Positions 28,390 to 37,374 of a DNA stretch of 64,000 nt are shown piece after piece. This DNA comes from Candidatus Defluviibacterium haderslevense (GTDB lineage Bacteria > Bacteroidota > Bacteroidia > Chitinophagales > Saprospiraceae): assembly GCA_016712225.1 (NCBI GenBank), contig JADJRL010000003.1, positions 1,873,501 through 1,937,500 of the forward strand, read 5' to 3'. A program made the position numbers and the translations under genes. How positions within the stretch are numbered: the first letter of the stretch is position 1; every line of letters begins with the position of its first letter. The notes under the pieces are model-generated. The model was not told where the DNA came from. It ran no database searches and saw nothing but the letters and a program-made list of their open reading frames with translations.

Positions 28390-28988
28390 TGTTGATAAAA
28401 TTTATCATCCTCCCATTTTGCAGGATTTTTGATTATATAATTCGAAATGGTTAGATACGATTGTTCATTGCGAATGATGTGTTCATTATAATTGAATTGC
28501 CACAATTTGCCATTAAATGGTGTCCACCCCAATGTTTTTACCCCACGAATATATTCCACCGTAACAATGGATTGAAACACCCCAACCATATCGCCAACGG
28601 TTTTTCCCGTAGGGGCAATCCTTTGTGGTTGCCCTTTTTGTGAATCATCATCATTTTGTGAATCTTTGTAATTATTGTGGGCGAACGTTTCATTTTGGGC
28701 GACCACAAGGGTCGCCCCTACAATTTCCAAAATGGCATGAAAATGGTTGGGCATTACAATATATTCGTGTAAATGGATGTTTGTAAATCGTTCGGGCAAT
28801 TTCAACCATTCAATTTCAACCATCGTTCCCGCATCATTACATATCATTTGTCCATCAATTATTTCCCCAAACAAACACGCCCTATCCTGGACGCATATCG
28901 TCACAAAATACAACCCTGACTGTGAATAATCATATCCTTTCAGGCGGATGGATCGGTGGTGGTGGATGTTTGGGCTGTATGGGGTCAC
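28386..28988 (-). CDS. REP-associated tyrosine transposase (Y1_Tnp/RAYT)
   Basis: 200 aa. Typical RAYT layout: 'HHRSIRLKGYDYSQSGLYFVTICVQDRACLFGEI' at the N-terminus, HUH motif in 'YIVMPNHFHAILEI' (HFH), and the C-terminal 'WQFNYNEHIIRNEQSYLTISNYIIKNPAKWEDDKF' with the catalytic Tyr region. It is a single-strand DNA nuclease that mobilises REP palindromes. The region after HAILEI holds two REP-like palindromes inside the coding sequence, giving the insert VGATLVVAQNE. It overlaps hsdR by 4 bases and follows the last TIR gene by 30 bases, so it is part of the restriction operon. Confidence 0.9.
   Translation of the reverse strand: MTPYSPNIHHHRSIRLKGYDYSQSGLYFVTICVQDRACLFGEIIDGQMICNDAGTMVEIEWLKLPERFTNIHLHEYIVMPNHFHAILEIVGATLVVAQNETFAHNNYKDSQNDDDSQKGQPQRIAPTGKTVGDMVGVFQSIVTVEYIRGVKTLGWTPFNGKLWQFNYNEHIIRNEQSYLTISNYIIKNPAKWEDDKFYQQ
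28612..28635. repeat. REP-like palindrome inside the transposase gene (copy 1)
   Basis: GGGGCAATCC-TTTG-TGGTTGCCC: a hairpin with a G/C-rich stem, preceded by GTA. It lies in the coding sequence of the REP transposase and resembles the second palindrome at 28697-28718 in opposite orientation. Confidence 0.55.
28697..28718. repeat. REP-like palindrome inside the transposase gene (copy 2)
   Basis: GGGCGACC at 28697-28704, 5-base loop, GGTCGCCC at 28710-28717. A perfect 8-bp G/C stem in otherwise AT-rich DNA. Read on the minus strand it encodes GATLVVA within the transposase. GTAGGGGCGACC-type palindromes are known dispersed REP elements in several phyla. Confidence 0.65.
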
Positions 28989-29018
28989 TTATTAAATAGT
29001 TTAATTAAAAATCAATAG

Positions 29019-29600
29019 TTATATGTTCTTTTTCAACCATTCTTTAATTGGCGAAATTGTATTTCCTTTATCTGAAGGAGTAAAAACATAAAACCCTTTT
29101 GATATAAATGTACCATCCTTATATTTAGTTGTACCATCCCTATATTCTATGTATGGATATATTCGTAAATATTCTGCACCGCTAAAATTTTGATTTGTTT
29201 TATTTATTGGAAACAAAGCTATATGCTCAATATATTTTGCTGCATCTCCTAAGCCTAACTCCCAATTACACCATTTCGAATTGATTGCATCTTGCGTTGC
29301 AATCAATATAAACTTATTTGAAGATTTTATTTTGTTTTTTAATCTTAAAGCTGTTTCCGAATTTGTATAAGCTGGCATTTCTTCATCCATCCAATCAACA
29401 TAAATGTCTACACATTCTTTCTTTAAAAAAGCTATAACATCCTGAAGAATAGCAATTTCATCGTGCTTGTGAGAAAGAAAAATCAAAGGCATTGATCTAT
29501 CTCTAGATAAACTTTCTTTAAGATTTATTATATTATCTTTTGTATAAGTTTTGGTTCTATCACGATATCTAGAAAGTTCTGATTCTGTAATGAAACTCAT
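29019..29600 (-). CDS. TIR-domain protein
   Basis: 193 aa, a single TIR domain after a 37-residue N-terminal helix. 'MPLIFLSHKHDE' is box 1; 'VDIYVDWMDEEMP' follows the second strand; the catalytic-type Glu is E114 in SKWCNWELG. Bacterial TIR domains hydrolyse or cyclise NAD+ to make signals or deplete NAD in phage defence. It is the third TIR gene of the cassette, 4 bases after the ThsB-like TIR stop. Whether it is sensor or effector cannot be read; it has no extra domain. Confidence 0.85.
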   Translation of the reverse strand: MSFITESELSRYRDRTKTYTKDNIINLKESLSRDRSMPLIFLSHKHDEIAILQDVIAFLKKECVDIYVDWMDEEMPAYTNSETALRLKNKIKSSNKFILIATQDAINSKWCNWELGLGDAAKYIEHIALFPINKTNQNFSGAEYLRIYPYIEYRDGTTKYKDGTFISKGFYVFTPSDKGNTISPIKEWLKKNI

Positions 29601-29603
29601 AAA

Positions 29604-30212
29604 TTATTGTTCTTTTTTTATAATATACTTACTAATGTCCTCGCTTTTAATGTATGCATTTTCTATATAGTATGAAGGATATTTTAGAAATTCATCTTCA
29701 TCAACCATTGTTATGTATGAACCATTTAAAGAATCATAAGTACTACAATCATTACAGTGTTTCAATGGGGGATATGAATTGTAATGATTTTTATAAATAA
29801 TTGGATATAAATACTCATTTCTAAATTGAACAATCCCATTTCCATGAATATCGTAAGAGTATTGTTTTAACCAATCAGTTGAACCATTTACTTTCATTAT
29901 CACACCTACAACACCATTTGTTAATGATACCCTATCTTTTCTTCTATATTCATGTAAGGAATATTCAATTTCCCAATCTATCCATTTGCTACTAATCATA
30001 TTTGGAGAAATTATTAAAATTGTAACAGAAGTATTATACATCATATCTCTCAAATTTCGTTTAATATTTTCTGTTGAAGTGTCAGATAAATCAGGAGAGT
30101 AAGATGTTTCGCCTTGATAATATGTTGCATCACCTCCTAATGACTGCAATATTTTATCTCTTAGATTTCTTGCCTCACTATATTTATATGATATGAATGT
30201 TTTACGTGCCAT
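29604..30212 (-). CDS. ThsB-like TIR protein (DUF1863 type)
   Basis: 202 aa from the ATG at 30212 (MARKTFISYKYSEARN); an in-frame ATG at 30230 would overlap the SLOG gene. The sequence is of the DUF1863/ThsB TIR type: 'KTFISYKYSEARNLRDKIL', 'NIKRNLRDMMYNTSVTILIISPNMISSKWIDWEIEYSL' with E81 as the catalytic-type Glu. In Thoeris, ThsB senses phage and makes an ADP-ribose-derived signal for a SLOG-bearing effector. Here the neighbour is a stand-alone SLOG protein, so signal production for that protein is a reasonable inference. Confidence 0.85.
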   Translation of the reverse strand: MARKTFISYKYSEARNLRDKILQSLGGDATYYQGETSYSPDLSDTSTENIKRNLRDMMYNTSVTILIISPNMISSKWIDWEIEYSLHEYRRKDRVSLTNGVVGVIMKVNGSTDWLKQYSYDIHGNGIVQFRNEYLYPIIYKNHYNSYPPLKHCNDCSTYDSLNGSYITMVDEDEFLKYPSYYIENAYIKSEDISKYIIKKEQ

Positions 30213-30216
30213 ATTT

Positions 30217-30876
30217 TTATATTTTATCAATTAATAATTTTTGAAATAAACTCATATAGCCATAATCTTTTACCAACCTTTCATTTTTATATTCTTCGGG
30301 CAAAAGGTTATTGTAAACTATTCCTGTTGCTGCACCGGTGCTAGCCACTGGCAATAAAAGTGCATGGGGATGAAACTCTCTAAACATGTTGAATTCAACT
30401 TCAATTCCGTCCATACCTCCTATAAAAACAGCAGCAGCAAATTTATTTTCAGTTAACATCCTATAACGCAAATGCTGAATACTTGAAGGGATATCTCCTA
30501 TATTTTCAGTAAAAATTATATTTTCAAATTTTGCATTATCTTCCGGAAAACGGTCTTTAAAATACAAAGATTGATATAGAGTTACGTGTTTCTGAATTTT
30601 CTTTTTCAAGTCTCTATTAATTTGTTCTTTCTCTACTTCTGAAAGCTCAATTTCCCAATCATCTCTTTTCAAATTGTTAACAATCAATCTTTCTATCACA
30701 TAATATATTAAAGGTGTGATGGAAGGATGGCCACCCCAAATTAATCGATATTTTGGCAAAGCAATTGATGCCAATGCAATCACAGCATCTCTTATAGCTA
30801 TTATATCTGCTTTGTCGTAATATTTTGGATGCCTATCGGGCAATGGAATACTGGCGGATAAAAATATGTTGTTCAT
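30217..30876 (-). CDS. Stand-alone SLOG-domain protein
   Basis: 219 aa. The Rossmann-like SLOG pattern is visible: 'NNIFLSASIPLPDRHPKYYDKADIIAIRDAVIALASIALPKYRLIWGGHPSITPLIYYV' (first strand and the GGHPS loop), then 'AAVFIGGMDGIEVEFNMFREFHPHALLLPVASTGAATG' (the second signature G-G-x-x-G-…-E and the P-V-x-S-TG segment). SLOG domains bind nucleotide-derived ligands and often appear in ThsA-type NAD effectors. Here no effector domain is fused. It overlaps the upstream TIR stop by one base and lies just before the ThsB-like gene, so the four genes are probably co-translated. Confidence 0.8.
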   Translation of the reverse strand: MNNIFLSASIPLPDRHPKYYDKADIIAIRDAVIALASIALPKYRLIWGGHPSITPLIYYVIERLIVNNLKRDDWEIELSEVEKEQINRDLKKKIQKHVTLYQSLYFKDRFPEDNAKFENIIFTENIGDIPSSIQHLRYRMLTENKFAAAVFIGGMDGIEVEFNMFREFHPHALLLPVASTGAATGIVYNNLLPEEYKNERLVKDYGYMSLFQKLLIDKI

Positions 30877-32045
30877 TAGATAGTATATTTAGAAAGCTCC
30901 ACATTAAAATCTTGTTTTTTTATTGTGCGTATTTTTAAATAGTTATTTAACCAACCCAAATGTTCTAACCAATAATCTCTAATTGACATTTCATCATAGA
31001 TTAAATGTATAGAGTCGATTTCATTCTTTTCTATTTTTGATATTAACTTTTCAGAATTGTGGCAATTAATAGATTGTGGCACACCAACTGTTGGAATGTA
31101 AACAATCCTTTTACCACTTACTAAATCTTGTGTAATGTACCTGCTAAATTGTAGATTTACTTCTACATGATTATTATGGGCGGCTTGGGTAAATTCAGTT
31201 ATTAATGAATCCTGCCTAGATGCTAGATTTCTAGCTCTAGTACTTTCGACAAGATTAATAATTTCATCTAAAATAACACCAATTAATCTCCCTTTAGTCA
31301 AATCTGCGAAAAAAGGTTTGTCAAAATCACTATTTGTTAGTTTTTTAGAATACGCCAAATGGGCAAAATCATCAAAGTCGCTATCTGGCCAAATCAAGTG
31401 TACAATACCTATCCTTTTAAGATGCGCTTTTTCTAACTCTTTATTACACCATTCACTTTTTATGAATCCTTTGGAGTTAAGCATTAAAATCACATCACAA
31501 TCAGTCATTCTATGCCATAACTCCTCTTGAAATTCTTCGCCTTTATCAACAGAATGTGTATCAAGAAATACATCAAAATTGTTTTTTTCCAATAACTCAT
31601 AGAGTTGTATTGCAATATTGGTAGACTCACTTCTTTTATATGAAATAAATATTTTTCTATTTTTTCTTAAAAGTTCGAAGCCTTCTAAAATTAAATTGCT
31701 TATTTTTTTTATGTTTTTATCGTATTTTAAACCATTTTGGTTGGAAAGTATGTCTGGCATCTCTTTACTGAAGTCATTTAAATAGATAGGCAAAACGACA
31801 TTTCCATCTAATTTTTGATTCTTTAAAATTTCCTCTGTTTCTTTATCCAAATTATCTTTGTGCCCAGAGTATATTACATAAGCTGGTTCTGCTCCTGTGT
31901 ATTCAATAATATTTTCCTTTTTAATTATTTTAAGCAAATCTTGAAGTAGCTTTAATTCATCAAACCTATCCGCGACTTCAGCTTTTATTTTACTGAATAA
32001 TTCTTCATTTTCACCTAGAAGGATTAATTGATATTTATATCTCAT
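30876..32045 (-). CDS. Three-part TIR protein (N-terminal TIR-like, TIR, C-terminal domain)
   Basis: 389 aa. Residues 1-125 form an alpha/beta domain ('YKYQLILLGENEELFSKI…PAYVIYSGHKDN…VVLPIYLNDFSKEMPDIL') that looks like a degenerate TIR or receiver. A canonical TIR covers about 131-265: 'KIFISYKRSESTNIAIQLYELL', 'FDVFLDTHSVDKGEEFQEELWHRMTDCDVILMLNS', catalytic-type E203 in SEWCNKELE. The last 120 residues form another alpha/beta domain ('IVYIPTVGVPQSINCHN…IHLIYDEMSIRDYWLEHLGWLNNYL'). This domain order next to a SLOG gene is, to my memory, a recurring predicted conflict-system pair. It starts 7 bases after hsdS. Sensor or effector is open. Confidence 0.8.
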   Translation of the reverse strand: MRYKYQLILLGENEELFSKIKAEVADRFDELKLLQDLLKIIKKENIIEYTGAEPAYVIYSGHKDNLDKETEEILKNQKLDGNVVLPIYLNDFSKEMPDILSNQNGLKYDKNIKKISNLILEGFELLRKNRKIFISYKRSESTNIAIQLYELLEKNNFDVFLDTHSVDKGEEFQEELWHRMTDCDVILMLNSKGFIKSEWCNKELEKAHLKRIGIVHLIWPDSDFDDFAHLAYSKKLTNSDFDKPFFADLTKGRLIGVILDEIINLVESTRARNLASRQDSLITEFTQAAHNNHVEVNLQFSRYITQDLVSGKRIVYIPTVGVPQSINCHNSEKLISKIEKNEIDSIHLIYDEMSIRDYWLEHLGWLNNYLKIRTIKKQDFNVELSKYTI

Positions 32046-32052
32046 GATGATT

Positions 32053-33234
32053 CTAATTTGCTATTGTCGCTAATTTGGAAAGAAGCAAGTCTTTCATTTC
32101 CGTTAGCTTTTGGTTTTCTAATGATTTTAAATCCTTCAATGAAAACAATTTACTCAATTGTTTTTCAAATTTTTGTAGTAATTCATTTTCAGGCACTAGA
32201 AGTAGAAATTCTTCAAGTTCTGATTTCGTAATTGCTTCTCTTGTTGAACCTGATTGACTAATACCCAACAAAGTATTTTTACTATCAGTTGAACAAAGAT
32301 TTAAAAGCAAGTAGAATGATATATTTAGTTTACCATTTGGTCTAATAATCATTACATGTTGATTAACTCTTGCTGGCAAAACATTTTTAGGCACCTTACA
32401 ACATCGTGCAACTGAAACACCAGTAATATTGAAAAGAATGTCATTTTCTTTAACTTCCACATTTTTCAACTTATTAGCTTGTTCATCACTTATAAAAGCT
32501 AAATCTTCAAAGGAAAAATTATAATCAAATACATTAGTGCTTCTAATCAATGAGATACCAGTAGTGAAATAACTTTCTTTTCCTCCATTTGGCGTTGAAC
32601 CACTCCCAATTTTTTCACAAAGGTTTTTAAGTTTGTCAACTCTCCACCCTTCCGGTAAATTCTCCAAATCAATCCCTTCCACTAACCAGGCTTTATAAAT
32701 TGCCTGTGCGGTTTCTTCGAGTTTTTGTATCAGTTGTTGGTTTAGGGCAATGCGATTTTGGATGACGTTGTATTCTTTTACTATTTCTTTTTGTTTGGTT
32801 GGATTTGGAATAGGTATTTGCATATCACAAAATGATTTCCAAGGCAAACCACCTCTTACATCTCCATCAGTATGAAACCAAGCATTACGGTCAAACTCTG
32901 AACGTGAAAACCACATCATCAAAAATTCAGGGTTAAGAACTTCGGGGTCTTTAATCTCAAACACATCATATGCAGGCGAAACCATAAATTCCTCATCTGA
33001 TTTTGACATTGAAATTGGCAAACGATAATCTCTACCTACGTGCATTCTATTGCAAGCAAATTGATTTTTTCTTACGAGTTTGTAAACAGATAAATCTGTA
33101 CCAACAACATTAGCAACTGAAGGCATAAAGAATTTATCAATGTTTATTCCTAAAAGTTGTTCCGCTTTTTCTTCTGTATTGCGAACTTTTAATTCCTGTA
33201 TATAATCGCCCAAGCGTCTATAATTTGACTTCAT
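32053..33234 (-). CDS. hsdS: Type I restriction specificity subunit
   Basis: 393 aa. Two target-recognition domains: TRD1 (about 1-150, ending 'WKSFCDMQIPIPNPTKQKEIVKEYNVIQNRIALNQQLIQKLEETAQAIYKAWL', the first coiled-coil spacer), then TRD2 ('PEGWRVDKLKNLCEKIGSGSTPNGGKESYF…SGSTREAITKSELEEFLLLVPENELLQKFEKQLSKLFSLKDLKSLENQKLTEMKDLLLSKL', the second coiled coil). It confers DNA sequence specificity. The start overlaps the hsdM stop by 17 bases; the TIR cassette follows after 7 bases. Confidence 0.93.
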   Translation of the reverse strand: MKSNYRRLGDYIQELKVRNTEEKAEQLLGINIDKFFMPSVANVVGTDLSVYKLVRKNQFACNRMHVGRDYRLPISMSKSDEEFMVSPAYDVFEIKDPEVLNPEFLMMWFSRSEFDRNAWFHTDGDVRGGLPWKSFCDMQIPIPNPTKQKEIVKEYNVIQNRIALNQQLIQKLEETAQAIYKAWLVEGIDLENLPEGWRVDKLKNLCEKIGSGSTPNGGKESYFTTGISLIRSTNVFDYNFSFEDLAFISDEQANKLKNVEVKENDILFNITGVSVARCCKVPKNVLPARVNQHVMIIRPNGKLNISFYLLLNLCSTDSKNTLLGISQSGSTREAITKSELEEFLLLVPENELLQKFEKQLSKLFSLKDLKSLENQKLTEMKDLLLSKLATIAN

Positions 33235-34780
33235 AGCCCAACTCTTTAAACACAGTTAATAAATCATTTTTTGAAGCTGCTTCGGCTTTCAACAATTCGG
33301 TAAACTCGCCTTTCAGAGTTTGCATTTTTTCGCCAAAGTCAATGTTTTCATCTCGGTTTATAAACTCAATGTATTTGCTAGGCACCAATGAAAAATCTTT
33401 TTTCTCGACTTCTTCCAAAGTTGCTGAATAGCAGAACTCGGGAATGTTTTCAATTGCCTTGCATTGCCATTGGTGGTATGTGCCTGTAATTTTGATTATA
33501 TCTTCTTCTGAAAACTGTATGTACTTTTTCTCAAACGGAATACCCATTTGCCGCAAGTCCATAAACATGATTTCTTTTTCTCTGTCCCTATAGTTTCGAG
33601 TTTCATCACCGATTTTTTTTGAATGAGCTTTTTTATTCTTGTTCAAAATCCAAAGCGTAACACTAATTCCAGTGGTGTAAAACATATCTTGGGGCAATAC
33701 CAAAATGGCATCCACCAGATTATTTTCAATGAGCTTTCTGCGTATTTTATATTCTTCACCACCGCCACTCAATGCACCGTTTGCCAATATAAAACCTGCA
33801 ATGCCATTGTCGGAAAGTTTGGAAACCATATTCAAAATCCAACCATAATTTGCGTTGCTTTTGGGTGGCACATCATAACCTCTCCATCGTGGGTCGTCTT
33901 TCAATTCGTTTTCTGCACGCCAGTCCTTTTGGTTAAAGGGTGGATTTGCCATTATGTAATCGGCTTTCAGGTCTTTATGTTGGTCATCTGCAAAGGTGTC
34001 AGCAGCTTTTTCGCCAAGGTTGCCACTTATTCCCCTTATGGCAAGATTCATCTTTGCCAGTTTGTAGGTGGTGTTGGTGTATTCCTGCCCGTAAATAGAG
34101 ATTTCCTTTTTGTTGCCATGGTGTGCTTCAATAAACTTAATAGATTGAACAAACATACCACCACTACCGCAGGCAGGGTCATAGATAATACCCTTGTAAG
34201 GTTCAATCATTTCAGAAATCAGGTTTACAATGCTTTTAGGGGTGTAAAATTCTCCTTTGCCTTTTCCTTCTGCCAAAGCAAACTTGGAGAGAAAGTATTC
34301 ATACACTTTGCCAACTACATCGTGCTTCGGATCTTTGGTGGTGTCAATATCGTTTATGGTATCAAGTAAAGAAGCCAGTTTGGTAACATCCAAACCCAGA
34401 CGGGAAAAGTAATTGTCAGGTAAGGCACCTTTCAAGGCTTTGTTATTTTTTTCAATAGTATGAAGAGCTGTGTCAATGAGCAGAGCAATGTCGTTTTGTT
34501 TTGCTCTTTTTATGAGGTAACTCCAACGACTGGTCTCTTCCAAAAAGAACACATTGCTCATATTGTAGAAGTCGGATAATTCTATGTATTTTTCTTTTCC
34601 TTCGTTTATGAGTTTGGAACGATGGTCTTCAAACTTGTCACTAGCAAACTTTAAGAAGATCAGCCCTAATACTACGTGTTTGTATTCGGCTGGCTCTACA
34701 CTGCCCCTTAGTTTATTAGCTGCTTCCCAAAGTGTTACTTCGATTGCTTTTTCTTTTATCTCTTTTTTCAGTTTAGCCAT
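33218..34780 (-). CDS. hsdM: Type I DNA methyltransferase subunit
   Basis: 520 aa, complete. Helical N-terminal domain, then SAM-binding motif I DPACGSGGMF (201-210) and the N6-adenine catalytic motif NPPF (279-282). It methylates adenine in the HsdS target and forms the restriction complex with HsdR. It is the first gene of an eight-gene minus-strand operon (hsdM, hsdS, TIR, SLOG, TIR, TIR, RAYT, hsdR). The genes hsdM and hsdR look richer in G+C than most of the window, in line with separate ancestry. Confidence 0.95.
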   Translation of the reverse strand: MAKLKKEIKEKAIEVTLWEAANKLRGSVEPAEYKHVVLGLIFLKFASDKFEDHRSKLINEGKEKYIELSDFYNMSNVFFLEETSRWSYLIKRAKQNDIALLIDTALHTIEKNNKALKGALPDNYFSRLGLDVTKLASLLDTINDIDTTKDPKHDVVGKVYEYFLSKFALAEGKGKGEFYTPKSIVNLISEMIEPYKGIIYDPACGSGGMFVQSIKFIEAHHGNKKEISIYGQEYTNTTYKLAKMNLAIRGISGNLGEKAADTFADDQHKDLKADYIMANPPFNQKDWRAENELKDDPRWRGYDVPPKSNANYGWILNMVSKLSDNGIAGFILANGALSGGGEEYKIRRKLIENNLVDAILVLPQDMFYTTGISVTLWILNKNKKAHSKKIGDETRNYRDREKEIMFMDLRQMGIPFEKKYIQFSEEDIIKITGTYHQWQCKAIENIPEFCYSATLEEVEKKDFSLVPSKYIEFINRDENIDFGEKMQTLKGEFTELLKAEAASKNDLLTVFKELGYEVKL

Positions 34781-36072
34781 TTTATGGTGTTAAAATATTG
34801 TATTATATCTTTCTGATAGGTAAGTTTTAAATTGCTTTGTTCTCTGCGAGTGGGCGAAGATTGACATTTTGAAATGAAACGCTAGCTTGTACATTTTGCA
34901 AAACCTAATGATTGTCCTGATTTTCATTGCTTTTTAGGCGGTAATTAATTGAATTGTTAAATATTGGCGAATATAAGAAAAGATTATATGGGTTTTCCTT
35001 GTGATTTAGAGCTTTGGCTAATTTAGTTTGTCCTGAACATTTATTCTTATAGTTATTGATTTTGAACAAATATAGATTTGTGATAAATTATTGGACTTGC
35101 CAAATTGCTTGTAATAAATGAAGTTTGGAAAAAAATCAAACAAAAGGGGTTTATAAATGCGCGTAATCACTATAAGTATACCATAAGAGATTGAAAATGA
35201 TTTATAAATTTTATTTAAACAATTTTTTTTACCACTTAAAATTGGTGTGTAGGTTCTACTTCAATTTCGGACGTTTTAATTAAATCCACTTTAGAAGAAA
35301 TTAAGATTAATCATTTTAAAAAATTGTGCAGTCTATTATCCACTGATATACATTATACTTACTGATCATCATGATTTAAACACCTACTTATATTGGTTTA
35401 TTATTGCCAAATATAAGAAAAGATATAAAGGCATTTCCTTTGACTTTTAAATATTAGGTGTTGCTGAAGCGTTTTTACCGATATTTATCATTGTGTCTTG
35501 AGTAAACAAAATTTGTAAATTGTAATTCTTGCAGTAAAAGGATTCATAAAAGGTCCAAATTGGCAAATAAAGTATAAGAATCGTTGGGCTGCTCTCGAAT
35601 TATAGTGATAAGTTGCGTTGGCAAAAAGTACGCCATCCTTCATAAGAGCCCTCTATACATGTATATTTATAGTACGTTTTTTCATTTTCAAATACCAAAA
35701 TTTTTATCCCTTAAAAGTGGTCTTTAAAATATTATTCAATTTCGGACGTTTCTGCAATTCTTAAATGTCATATTGACTTCATTCGCAACAAGATGACGGC
35801 AAATTCGGCAGAGTAGAATAACATAACTATCTATTAATCAGTAAAAACCAACCAAATTATAAGTATCTGGATTTTTTTGAATTGATTATTTAAATAACAT
35901 TTTTAGTAATTGGCTGTATTTATTCATTTTCAAAGAACTAACCATAGTAAAATTCAAATCATGAATACTTCATGATTATCTCACGAAAAAATTCTTGCAG
36001 CTTCAGCCGAAAATAAAATTATAGATTTAATCACCTTTTTACAATTTGGTTATCAAATTATTGGATTTAGGT
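34781..36072. other. Long gene-free region upstream of hsdM, with degenerate repeats
   Basis: About 1.3 kb with no convincing gene on either strand. It contains two diverged copies of the same segment: 'GAATATAAGAAAAGATTATA' (about 34970) and 'AAATATAAGAAAAGATATAA' (about 35410), each followed some 300 bases later by the words 'CTTAAAA…GGT' and 'TTCAATTTCGGACGTTT' (about 35256 and 35733). The hsdM promoter must lie at the left edge. Confidence 0.5.
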
Positions 36073-36309
36073 TTATTTTCCTGAATTTGAGGCTAGATGA
36101 ATAGTAATATTTAGCGCATTACATAATTTGAGAAGCGTTTTAACGGTCATATTGGTCTTCTTTGACGAAAATAGCTCGTTTACTCTGACTCGTTCTGTCT
36201 GCATTCTATCTGCAATTTGTTCTTGTGTTAATCCAAGTGCTTCTTTACGGTCTTTAAGTTGTTGTATTAGATTGTTATAGTCTTGCATAATTTTAGTTTT
36301 GAGTTCCAT
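36073..36309 (-). CDS. Small XRE-family HTH regulator
   Basis: 78 aa, or 71 aa from the second ATG. A full HTH_3-type domain: 'LIQQLKDRKEALGLTQEQIADRMQTERVRVNELFSSKKTNMTVKTLLKLCNALNITIHL'. The layout is that of antitoxin-like or element-borne regulators. It stands 63 bases after the serine recombinase stop on the same strand, so it may regulate the recombinase or act alone; no toxin gene is adjacent. Confidence 0.8.
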   Translation of the reverse strand: MELKTKIMQDYNNLIQQLKDRKEALGLTQEQIADRMQTERVRVNELFSSKKTNMTVKTLLKLCNALNITIHLASNSGK

Positions 36310-36372
36310 TTTAATAGATCCTTTAAAGTAATACTCATATTGAACAGTATGAAAATCGCATTCATAATTACC

Positions 36373-37026
36373 TCAAATTGTTTCTCTTAATCGTTTAACT
36401 GATGTCTTATGAAATTTCTTGCCTTGAGATGTTTTGAATCCATTATTATTCAGTTCAGTTGCAATTGCTGCTAATGTCATGCCATCGCATTTGTTGACAA
36501 ATGATTTTGCCATTTGATTTTTAATGACAGCCTTTTCTTTAATGGATCTATTACCAGCAATCCTTCCAATTCGGTTCAGATTCTTTATAGTTCCAAGTTT
36601 TTCGCCCCTAGCTTTTTTAGCTGCTAATGCTTGCTTGGTTCTGATGGATATTATTTCTCGTTCCCTTTGAGCTAGCCCTGCAAATATAGATAAGGTAAGT
36701 GAATCTGTTGTGGGCAAGTCACATGACCTGAATAAATTACCTAGACGGTTATGAATACGAAATATATGTTCTACATTTCTGCTCAAACGGTCCAACTTCG
36801 CAACAATTAAGGTATAACCCATTGTTTCACATTCCTGGATTGCATTATTTAATTTTGGCCTGTTGTCAATGTCTTTGCCACTTTCCGCCTCCAAGACTTC
36901 ATGAACTATAGTAGATTGTTCTAAGTCCACAAAGTGTTTAATAATTGCTCGCTGAGCTTCTAAGCCCAATCCGGATTTTTCTTGCCCTTTAGTAGAAACA
37001 CGTAGGTATGCAATGTATTGTTTCAT
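36373..37026 (-). CDS. Serine site-specific recombinase (resolvase/invertase family)
   Basis: 217 aa. The catalytic Ser is S11 in 'YIAYLRVSTKGQEKSGLGLEAQ'. The resolvase core continues with 'LIVAKLDRLSRNVEHIF' (the Arg-bearing motif) and 'LTLSIFAGLAQREREIISIRTKQALAAKKARGEKLG' (helix E), followed by a C-terminal HTH-like segment ('GMTLAAIATELNNNGFKTSQGKKFHKTSVKRL'). This is the small-resolvase architecture; it resolves, inverts or integrates DNA at its res or att site. No recombination site was identified by eye next to it. Confidence 0.9.
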   Translation of the reverse strand: MKQYIAYLRVSTKGQEKSGLGLEAQRAIIKHFVDLEQSTIVHEVLEAESGKDIDNRPKLNNAIQECETMGYTLIVAKLDRLSRNVEHIFRIHNRLGNLFRSCDLPTTDSLTLSIFAGLAQREREIISIRTKQALAAKKARGEKLGTIKNLNRIGRIAGNRSIKEKAVIKNQMAKSFVNKCDGMTLAAIATELNNNGFKTSQGKKFHKTSVKRLRETI

Positions 37027-37374
37027 TATTTTTGTTTTAAGAGTTTATTAATTTAAGGTTACATTTTTTATTTTGTCGAACGGTTGTTCCAGATGTGTAA
37101 CTTTTCATTTTTTTCATTTTTAAAAGACTGCTCAACAAAGTACATTCAAATGTACGTACATTATAACGTTGAAAATAAATACTTGTTGAAAAATTTTCAT
37201 ATAATTATTTAAATTATATCAGATTAAATTGATTTTAAATAAATAATGGCTTAAAAGTGAAAGGGCACAAATGGAATTGGAATTTTATTAAAGAATGTAT
37301 TACATTTTGAAAATGAAAATTAATGACCAGTTTATGTAAGTATATGTATTATTAGAAGTAACAACTACACAAAA
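37027..37374. other. Gene-free region upstream of the serine recombinase
   Basis: Very AT-rich, no open frame. It contains the presumed recombinase promoter and possibly its site; 'ATGTACGTACAT' at 37151-37162 is a perfect 12-bp palindrome of the kind recombinases or regulators bind. Confidence 0.35.

Noticed and set aside
33623..34369. A 248-codon open frame on the plus strand
   Set aside because: It lies fully antisense to hsdM and its translation is Cys/His/Phe-rich without domain features; it is a shadow of the real gene.
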